The translations under genes were made by a program, and so were the position numbers. From an uncultured Lachnospiraceae bacterium (GTDB lineage Bacteria > Bacillota > Clostridia > Lachnospirales > Lachnospiraceae), in NCBI GenBank assembly GCA_910587895.1, contig CAJUOE010000141.1, positions 1-24,582 of the forward strand: a stretch of DNA of 24,582 nt, written 5' to 3'. This document shows positions 15,594-22,049 of this stretch, piece after piece. Below the pieces are notes generated by a model. It was not told the origin of the DNA and did no database searches. It worked only from the letters and a program-made list of their open reading frames with translations. Position 1 is the stretch's first letter, and each line of letters starts with the position of its first letter.

Positions 15594-17726
15594 ATGGAAA
15601 AAGAAAAAGATTTTCTGAAACCGGAATATTTTGAGAATCGGGAATTGAGCTGGCTTAAATTTAACCAGCGCGTATTGAATGAGGCCAGAGATAAATCAAT
15701 TCCGTTGCTGGAGCGTCTTAAATTTGTCAGCATTACGTCCTCTAACCTGGATGAATTTTTCATGGTGCGCGTGGCGTCATTGAAGGATATGGTACATGCA
15801 GGCTATAAAAAGAAGGATTTTGCAGGGATGACCGCGCAGGATCAGCTGGACGCCATCAACAAGGATACGCGCGCCCTGGTGGAGTTACAGTATTCTACCT
15901 ATAACCGCTCCCTTTTGCCGCAGCTGCATCACCAGGGCATTAAAATTATTTCCGCCCATGAGGACCTTACACCCAAACAGGCAGAATACGTGGATCATTA
16001 TTTCCAGGAAAGCGTATATCCGGTATTGACGCCGATGGCGGTAGACGCATCCCGCCCCTTCCCGTTGATACGCAACAAATCTTTGAATATTGCGGCGTTG
16101 CTCACCAAAAAAGAAGACAAAAAGGGCGAAACGGAATTTGCCACGGTACAGGTGCCGTCCGTGCTGCCCAGAATTGTGCAGATTCCCTCCGGCGAGGAAG
16201 GCGTCAGGACATTCCTGCTGCTGGAGCAGATTATTGAGCGCAATATTCAGCAATTGTTCCTGAATTACCATGTGCTCTGTGCTTATCCATACCGCATTAT
16301 GCGAAACGCGGATTTGAGCATTGATGAAGATGAGGCGGAAGATTTGCTGCAGGAAATCCAGAAACAGTTGAAGAAACGGCAATGGGGCGAAGTGATTCGG
16401 CTGGAAGTGGAAGAGAAGGTAGACAAACGGCTGCTTACAATTTTGAAGGAAGACCTCCACATTGCGCAGGAAGACATCTATAAAATCAGCGGGCCTTTGG
16501 ATTTGACCTTCCTGATGAAGATGTATGGGATTGAAGGCAAGGATGACCTGCGCTATCCACCGTACAAACCCCAGCAGGTGCCGCAGATTTCCCCGGGACA
16601 GGATATCTTTGCAACCATTCGGGAGGGAGATATTTTGCTGCACCATCCGTATCAGACCTTTGACCCGGTCGTTGACTTTATCCGCCAGGCATCCGTAGAC
16701 CCGGATGTGCTTGCCATCAAACAAACGCTGTATCGCGTCAGTGGGAATTCTCCGATTATCGCATCTCTTGCACAGGCAGCGGAGAACGGCAAGCAGGTGT
16801 CTGTGCTGGTAGAATTGAAAGCGCGTTTTGACGAGGAGAACAATATTGTCTGGGCGCAGAAACTGGAGAAAGCAGGCTGCCATGTCATCTATGGCCTTGT
16901 GGGGCTGAAAACCCACAGCAAGATTGCGCTCGTGGTGCGCAGGGAAGAAGACGGCATCCGCAGGTATGTGCATCTTGGAACCGGAAACTACAACGATTCC
17001 ACGGCAAAACTATATACGGACCTGGGAATGTTTACCTGTTCCGAGGCAATCGGGGAAGACGCCACGGCAGTGTTCAATATGCTTTCCGGCTATTCGGAGC
17101 CCCTGAACTGGAACAAGCTTGTGGTTGCCCCCATCTGGCTGCGTAAACGTTTCCTCAAACTGATTAAACGCGAGGAGAAACATGCGCAGGAGGGCAAGGA
17201 AGCATTTATTAAGGCGAAGATGAATTCGCTCTGCGACAGGGATATCATCGCGGCGCTGTACGAAGCGTCTGCGGCGGGTGTGAAGATTGATCTGATCGTG
17301 CGCGGCATCTGCTGTCTGAAGACCGGAATTCCGGAAGTCAGCGAAAATATTACCGTGCGCTCAATTGTAGGAAATTTCCTGGAGCACAGCCGTATCTTCT
17401 GGTTCCACAACGACGGACAGGAAGAAATCTACATGGGAAGCGCGGACTGGATGCCCAGAAATCTGGATCGGCGTGTGGAAATCATGTTCCCGGTGGAAGA
17501 TGAAGTCCTGATGGATCAGGTGCGCCATGTCGTGGAGACGCAGCTGGCTGACAATACCAAGGCAAATATTTTACAGCCAAATGGTAAATATGAGAAAATA
17601 GACAAGCGAGGAAAGAAACTTGTGAACTCACAGGAACAGTTCTGTGAAGAGGCAAAGCAGGCGGTACCAAAGAAGGCAAACGTATACCAGGACAGAGTAT
17701 TTGTCCCGGCGGAGCCTGTGGATTGA
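15594..17726 (+). CDS. ppk: Polyphosphate kinase 1
   Basis: A 710-residue, full-length PPK1 that reversibly polymerises the gamma phosphate of ATP into inorganic polyphosphate. CAGGAGGT lies 7 bases before the ATG. The N-terminal domain contains ENRELSWLKFNQRVLNEA, and SITSSNLDEFFMVRVASL is part of the ATP-site region. The PLD-like catalytic half has LKTHSKIALV with the autophosphorylated His441 and FLEHSRIFWF with the second catalytic His598. MGSADWMPRNLDRRVE is the C-terminal PLD-like signature. The tail after about 690 is variable. It is membrane associated in other bacteria. The adjacent Ppx-like gene upstream and HAD phosphatase 13 bases downstream suggest a phosphate-storage cluster. 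No Pho-box-like regulator site was recognised in the 54-base gap upstream. Confidence 0.96.
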   Translation: MEKEKDFLKPEYFENRELSWLKFNQRVLNEARDKSIPLLERLKFVSITSSNLDEFFMVRVASLKDMVHAGYKKKDFAGMTAQDQLDAINKDTRALVELQYSTYNRSLLPQLHHQGIKIISAHEDLTPKQAEYVDHYFQESVYPVLTPMAVDASRPFPLIRNKSLNIAALLTKKEDKKGETEFATVQVPSVLPRIVQIPSGEEGVRTFLLLEQIIERNIQQLFLNYHVLCAYPYRIMRNADLSIDEDEAEDLLQEIQKQLKKRQWGEVIRLEVEEKVDKRLLTILKEDLHIAQEDIYKISGPLDLTFLMKMYGIEGKDDLRYPPYKPQQVPQISPGQDIFATIREGDILLHHPYQTFDPVVDFIRQASVDPDVLAIKQTLYRVSGNSPIIASLAQAAENGKQVSVLVELKARFDEENNIVWAQKLEKAGCHVIYGLVGLKTHSKIALVVRREEDGIRRYVHLGTGNYNDSTAKLYTDLGMFTCSEAIGEDATAVFNMLSGYSEPLNWNKLVVAPIWLRKRFLKLIKREEKHAQEGKEAFIKAKMNSLCDRDIIAALYEASAAGVKIDLIVRGICCLKTGIPEVSENITVRSIVGNFLEHSRIFWFHNDGQEEIYMGSADWMPRNLDRRVEIMFPVEDEVLMDQVRHVVETQLADNTKANILQPNGKYEKIDKRGKKLVNSQEQFCEEAKQAVPKKANVYQDRVFVPAEPVD

Positions 17727-17739
17727 GAAGGAGGAAGTT

Positions 17740-18552
17740 ATGGAAAATAAAATCCTGTTCACCGATTTAGATGAAACTTTATTGGACGAAAATAAAGAAA
17801 TTTGTCGGGAGAATCGGGAAAAGATTAACCAGATGTTAGAAGCGGGGCATTACTTTGTGATTACAACGGGACGACCTGTCGCCACGGGTAAGATTGTGGT
17901 AAAGGAGCTGGGGCTTACCATGCCCGGATGCTACATGGCGGCATTTAACGGGGCGGTCATTTATGACTGCGCCGCCCAGCGCATCCTTGCCCAGCGCACG
18001 TTGCCCTTGCTTGTTGCAAAGGAAATCTTAGAGGAGGCGCATAAGGCAGGGATTTATGTACATAGTTACCAGCAGGATATCATTTTGACTGAAGAACACA
18101 GCCCGGAGCTGGATTTCTATCTGAGCAATGCGAAGATGGAATATCAGCTGGTACCGGATATCTACAGCAGGCTGGAAAATGAGCCTAACAAGATCATATT
18201 GATTGATTTGGACGGGGACAAACGGCTGCTGGAATTCCAAAAGGAACATGAGAAATTATTGGAGCATACCAACAGTTTCTTCTCACGAAACGAATTCCTG
18301 GAATACTGCCCCAAAGATACCGATAAAGGAAGCGCTGTCGCCTACATCAGCAAATTTTTAGGCGTTCCCATAGAACACACGGTAGGCGCAGGAGATGAGC
18401 GCAATGATATCCCCATGATTAAGGCCTCACATATTGGCGTTGCGGTCAAAAATGCCCATCCGGACGTGAAAGCAGCAGCCGACTATATCACAGAAAAAGA
18501 CAGTTCCCACGGCGCAATCGCCGAGGTAATTGATAAATTCATCTTGTCATAA
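17740..18552 (+). CDS. Cof-type HAD-IIB phosphatase
   Basis: A 270-residue hydrolase of the haloacid dehalogenase superfamily, Cof/HAD-IIB subgroup, which dephosphorylates sugar phosphates, flavin mononucleotide or related metabolites. GGAGGAA 6 bases before ATG 17740 sets the start. Motif I is FTDLDETLLD (nucleophile Asp9, acid/base Asp11), motif II VITTGRP, motif III a lysine around DTDKGSAVAYI, and motif IV GAGDERNDIPMI. The C2 cap lies between motifs II and III (about 80-185). It follows ppk1 by 13 bases and ends in a 6-base tail-to-tail overlap with the PHP gene on the other strand. The substrate cannot be read from the sequence; involvement in polyphosphate metabolism is suggested by position only. 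Confidence 0.9.
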   Translation: MENKILFTDLDETLLDENKEICRENREKINQMLEAGHYFVITTGRPVATGKIVVKELGLTMPGCYMAAFNGAVIYDCAAQRILAQRTLPLLVAKEILEEAHKAGIYVHSYQQDIILTEEHSPELDFYLSNAKMEYQLVPDIYSRLENEPNKIILIDLDGDKRLLEFQKEHEKLLEHTNSFFSRNEFLEYCPKDTDKGSAVAYISKFLGVPIEHTVGAGDERNDIPMIKASHIGVAVKNAHPDVKAAADYITEKDSSHGAIAEVIDKFILS

Positions 18553-19413
18553 ATTGTTAAAATGGGATTCTTTGATCCTGGCAAGAATCTCATAAGGAAT
18601 GTTTAAATTTCCCTTTCCGGCGCCCAGCCGGATATGAGGCTTGTTATCTCCGTGAAAATCAGAACCGCCGCTGACGAGCAAATCAAACTCATGCGCGACA
18701 CTCAGCATTTTTGCCTCGTCCCCTGGCGTGTTCATGGAATAGACCGCCTCCATACCGGCAAGGCCGGCGTTTTTGAGCTCCTTGACGAAAGCACGAAGCT
18801 CATCGTCGTCCATGTGGCACAGCACCGGATGCGCAAAGAATGCAAGGCCGCCGCCCATTTGGATTAGCTTGATGGCCTCAAAAGGAGTAAGTTTCTCGCG
18901 GGGCACATAGCAGCGGCAGGTATTGCCGAGGTATTCGGCAAACACGGTTTCACGGTTTTTTACAAAGCCGTGCTCCACCAGGTAACGGGCAAAATGCGCC
19001 CGGGTGATAACGCTCTTTGGATATTCGCCATAAAGCTTTTCCATCGTAATGTCAAACCCTTCTTTTTGCAGAAGGGATATCATTTTTTCATTTCTTCGGT
19101 CTCTGCCATCGACAAATTCTTTGAGTTTTGCAAGAAACCCAGCATTCTTTTCATCAATATAATAGCCAAGAATATGAACTTCCATTCCCTCGTAATCGGT
19201 AGACAGTTCCACGCCCGGTACCAGTTCCAGTCCGAGCGATTCTGCAACCGGACGCGCTTTGGCAAGCCCCTGGATCGAATCGTGGTCTGTCAGCGCAATG
19301 GCAGATAAACCAGCCTCCCTGGCATGTTCCATCAGCGCCTGCGGCGTCAGGGTTCCGTCGGATTCAGTGGAATGCGTGTGTAAATCGATGGTTTTCGTTG
19401 TAAATTCTGTCAT
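18547..19413 (-). CDS. PHP-domain phosphoesterase (YciV/TrpH-like)
   Basis: A 288-residue metal-dependent phosphoesterase of the PHP family, closest in layout to the YciV/TrpH group, members of which act as 3'-5' RNA/oligonucleotide or 3',5'-nucleoside bisphosphate phosphatases. Metal-binding motifs are in order: DLHTHSTESDG (His12, His14, Asp19), ALTDHDS, the GVELSTDYEG glutamate segment, RAHFARYLV, FFAHPVLCH and GGSDFHGD near the C terminus. The start has GAAGGGA about 7 bases upstream on the minus strand. It lies downstream of the terminator of the BIG2 gene, so it probably has its own promoter in the AT-rich 19420-19475 interval. Its stop overlaps the HAD gene stop. Family secure; exact substrate inferred. 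Confidence 0.9.
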   Translation of the reverse strand: MTEFTTKTIDLHTHSTESDGTLTPQALMEHAREAGLSAIALTDHDSIQGLAKARPVAESLGLELVPGVELSTDYEGMEVHILGYYIDEKNAGFLAKLKEFVDGRDRRNEKMISLLQKEGFDITMEKLYGEYPKSVITRAHFARYLVEHGFVKNRETVFAEYLGNTCRCYVPREKLTPFEAIKLIQMGGGLAFFAHPVLCHMDDDELRAFVKELKNAGLAGMEAVYSMNTPGDEAKMLSVAHEFDLLVSGGSDFHGDNKPHIRLGAGKGNLNIPYEILARIKESHFNNL

Positions 19414-19481
19414 GGGGAATCCCTTCTTTCATCAACTTCATATTATTTGCAAATATAGTGTATCAAAAATTCCCGCATAAG

Positions 19482-19541
19482 AAAACCCCCGGATTCCTAC
19501 GAGCCCTGTTAAATTCACGGGGCTCCGCCGAAATACGGGGG
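19482..19541 (-). terminator. Branched intrinsic terminator of BIG2 gene
   Basis: CCCCCG at 19486-19491 pairs with CGGGGG at 19536-19541, and inside it GAGCCC 19501-19506 pairs with GGGCTC 19520-19525. Read on the minus strand, the outer stem is followed at once by TTTTCTT, the U-tract of a Rho-independent terminator. It lies 56 bases past the stop of the 733-residue gene and before the PHP gene start, so it separates the two transcripts. Confidence 0.75.
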
Positions 19542-19596
19542 ATTCTAACGGCTAATGCCGTATAACTTCAAAAGGCATTTGAATGTTTCCTGCCGA

Positions 19597-21798
19597 TTAT
19601 TTTACGGTAATCGTTATCTTTGCCTTCTTCTTTCCGGCAGTAGCAGTAATCACCGTTTTTCCTTTCTTTTTCGCCTTCACAAGGCCTTTCTGGCTTACCG
19701 TGGCAATTTTGGTCTTGCTGCTTTTCCATTTTACCTTATCGGTACTGTTGGACGGCGTAACCTTTGCCTTTAAGGTAACCTTCTTGCCCTTCTTGAGGGT
19801 GAGCTTTGATTTGGATTTGCCTTTCACCGTGACCTTAACCTTCGTTGCCGGAGAGGTGACGGTAACGTTGACAATCTTTGTCAGGCCATTGGAACTTCTT
19901 ACGGTAACCTGTGTCTTTCCAGGTTTCTTAGCCGTAATCTTTCCGGTGTTGTCTACGGAAATAATGTTGGCGTTCCCAGGTGTGTAAGTGATGGTGTCTA
20001 CGCTGTTTGCCGGCGTTAAGGTTGCCGTAATCTGTGCCGTTTTCTTAATTGCCAGTTTGATGCTTGTACTGTTGACGTTTAAGGCTGTTGCATGCTGTAT
20101 GGGCTGTATAACGTTTACTTCATAGGAAGCCGTCTTTGTTGCAGCGATGCCCTCAATGGCTGCCGTAACGGTAATCGTGCTTTTGCCAACCTTTAAGCCT
20201 TTGACCGTGCCATCCTCGCCAATGGTTGCCACTGTCGGATCGGAAGACTCGTAGGTATACGTCACGTTATCCTTAAGTAAGTTATTCGGATCTTCGTCTG
20301 CAGGCGTTACCGTAAGTTCATTTTTCTGTTCTGCCCCCACGTTTAAGGATACCTGGGCATTCTTATATGAGATGTCAAATCTTGGAAGGATTGTCAGGGT
20401 TGCGGTGGCAGTTTTGTTATCTGTGGCAGCGGTGGCGCGCACAGTAACCGTACCTGCTTTTTGTGCTGTGATTTCACCTGTTTGCGCGTTGATTTCGGCA
20501 ATCTGTGTTGCTGTGCGGAAGTCATAGGTTATCGTCTTATCTGTTGCGTCACTTGGCTGTGCGACAGCATTTACCGTAAGCTTATCGCCGACAAACGCAG
20601 TGTAATTCCGAACCTGATCGCCGTTTGCATCGACGAAACGAACAGAAGTTACCGGTTTAATTACGGATACATCGTATGTGAGGGATTTCTCCTCATTTCC
20701 TTTGAGGGAAGGTGTCGTTGCGGTAATCGTTGCCGTTGTATTCAGTGTCACGCCTGTGATTTCACCGGTCTTCGGGTTTACCGTTACATTTTCCGGATTG
20801 CTGGAAGTATAGATGAGACGTTCTGTAGCATCGGCATCACCTGCGCCCTTTGCCACGGCGTCCAAAGTCTTGCTCTGGTTTACGCCAACTTTAATGTCTG
20901 TCTTGTTCTCGGCGGAGACAACTTTTTCTGCGTATACCGGCTCTTCCAAAGGCTGGATTTCAATTCCGTTCAGACGCGCCGTTACAATTTTGCCCGCAGC
21001 CACGGAAGAGCTTCCATTATCAACGAAATCCCTTATGTTGGTATCTGCGCCGTCCGTGTTGTAGAATACGGTGTTCGCAGTAGTATAACTTTCGTCGTAA
21101 CTGCCGTCTTCATTCTTTTTGATGGTATCGTCAAAGACTTTCATACGCAACGTACCGCAGCCGGAACCAGCAGCGTCTTCTTTGACATTTACCACATAGA
21201 CGCATTCCGTGGCAGGATACTGAGTGCCACCATTGCTGCTCTGGTCATATATGCCGCCATAATTATCGTCTCCAAAGGATACGAACGTAGTATTGTGATA
21301 ATTTTGAGTTTTATTACCGGTATAGACGTATACGCGGTACTGGCCTACTGGCAGGTCTACCGAGAAGGTATAGGGTTCTCCGTCCGGAGAAAATACCCAG
21401 TCACGGAAATACGCGCCGCCCTCTGTTGTCACACCAGCCGGAACAACTTTGTCAAAACCGATCTTTTGGCCGTTGGACGCCCCGCCGTAAACAGTTCCCA
21501 CGTCTTTTGTGGCATCGCTGTAGAGCCAGGTTCCATAGCCGGCAATCAGCGGCTCGTTGCAGGTATAACTAAGATCCTGCGTAAGCAGCCAGTTTGTAGC
21601 CAGGTCATTGTCAACGATTCCATCGCTGTTGCTTACAATGCCGGTTCCCGTGCCGAAGTCTATGTAGATTTCATCTTTCCAGTTTGCAGGCGCTGCCGCG
21701 TTTGCCTTGTCTGCCGGTATGCCTGACAGGCAGGATACCGTTAACGCTGCGCTGAGTATCCATGCGCCGGCTTTTTGTAACAATTGTCTTCTTTTCAT
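19597..21798 (-). CDS. Secreted BIG2 multi-domain protein
   Basis: A 733-residue exported surface or secreted protein. GGAGG lies 7 bases before the ATG. A signal peptide (residues 1-34, ending near KANA) is followed by a domain of about 250 residues beginning DEIYIDFGTGTG, with YFRDWVFSPDGEPYTFSVDL and GQYRVYVYTGNKTQNYHNTT; this resembles the galactose-binding/rhamnogalacturonan-associated beta-sandwich of carbohydrate-active proteins. From about 290 there are five BIG2 immunoglobulin-like repeats, recognisable by endings such as GTVTVRATA, GKSTITVTA and GKTQVTVRS. The last two are very Lys-rich (KLTLKKGKKVTLKAKVTPSN). No LPXTG, S-layer or choline-binding anchor is seen, so the basic repeats may hold it to the wall by charge. 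Binding to a host or plant glycan is an inference. Confidence 0.85.
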   Translation of the reverse strand: MKRRQLLQKAGAWILSAALTVSCLSGIPADKANAAAPANWKDEIYIDFGTGTGIVSNSDGIVDNDLATNWLLTQDLSYTCNEPLIAGYGTWLYSDATKDVGTVYGGASNGQKIGFDKVVPAGVTTEGGAYFRDWVFSPDGEPYTFSVDLPVGQYRVYVYTGNKTQNYHNTTFVSFGDDNYGGIYDQSSNGGTQYPATECVYVVNVKEDAAGSGCGTLRMKVFDDTIKKNEDGSYDESYTTANTVFYNTDGADTNIRDFVDNGSSSVAAGKIVTARLNGIEIQPLEEPVYAEKVVSAENKTDIKVGVNQSKTLDAVAKGAGDADATERLIYTSSNPENVTVNPKTGEITGVTLNTTATITATTPSLKGNEEKSLTYDVSVIKPVTSVRFVDANGDQVRNYTAFVGDKLTVNAVAQPSDATDKTITYDFRTATQIAEINAQTGEITAQKAGTVTVRATAATDNKTATATLTILPRFDISYKNAQVSLNVGAEQKNELTVTPADEDPNNLLKDNVTYTYESSDPTVATIGEDGTVKGLKVGKSTITVTAAIEGIAATKTASYEVNVIQPIQHATALNVNSTSIKLAIKKTAQITATLTPANSVDTITYTPGNANIISVDNTGKITAKKPGKTQVTVRSSNGLTKIVNVTVTSPATKVKVTVKGKSKSKLTLKKGKKVTLKAKVTPSNSTDKVKWKSSKTKIATVSQKGLVKAKKKGKTVITATAGKKKAKITITVK

Positions 21799-21831
21799 CA
21801 GAATTCCTCCATTCTCAAATTTAATAACTTC

Positions 21832-21837
21832 ATTGTA
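21832..21837 (-). promoter_or_regulatory. Possible -10 for the BIG2 gene
   Basis: On the minus strand TGTTACAAT forms an extended -10 (TACAAT at 21837-21832), 33 bases before the start codon of the 733-residue gene. No good -35 is visible at 16-18 bases, which an extended -10 may tolerate. Confidence 0.3.
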
Positions 21838-21946
21838 ACATAGAATGTGCGGAAATGGTAGGTGTTTCCAGTGAAACTACGGAAAACTGTTCAAATCATA
21901 AGGAAATTTTGAAATTGGATATATTGACAGAGACTGGAAAAATAAT

Positions 21947-21975
21947 TTGCCGGATTATGGAAGGTGTGCTAAAAT
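21947..21975 (+). promoter_or_regulatory. Promoter of the DUF6273 surface gene
   Basis: TTGCCG (21947-21952) and TAAAAT (21970-21975) are separated by exactly 17 bases, and TGC directly before the -10 makes it an extended element. It would start a transcript near 21982, about 68 bases before ATG 22050. This 251-base divergent region otherwise holds only a 60-codon frame judged not to be a gene. Confidence 0.6.
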
Positions 21976-22049
21976 TTTATATAGGGACGGAAGGCAAATG
22001 CACAGTATTTCTGGATATAGAAGATGGATGGAAATGAAAGGAGAATGGG

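Noticed and set aside
20461..21726. Long open frame of 421 codons on the plus strand
   Set aside because: It lies wholly antisense to the BIG2 gene, which has a signal peptide, ribosome site and recognisable repeats. The plus-strand product has no domain resemblance and unusual Cys/Arg/Ile-rich composition, so it is a shadow.
21730..21798. Twin-arginine or lipoprotein signal in the 733-residue protein
   Set aside because: RRQLLQK only loosely resembles the Tat motif, and TVSC lacks the hydrophobic residue expected at -3 of a lipobox; a standard Sec signal with cleavage near KANA explains the N terminus.
21855..22037. 60-codon frame before the DUF6273 gene
   Set aside because: It lacks a ribosome site, has no recognisable family, and contains the predicted promoter of the next gene.
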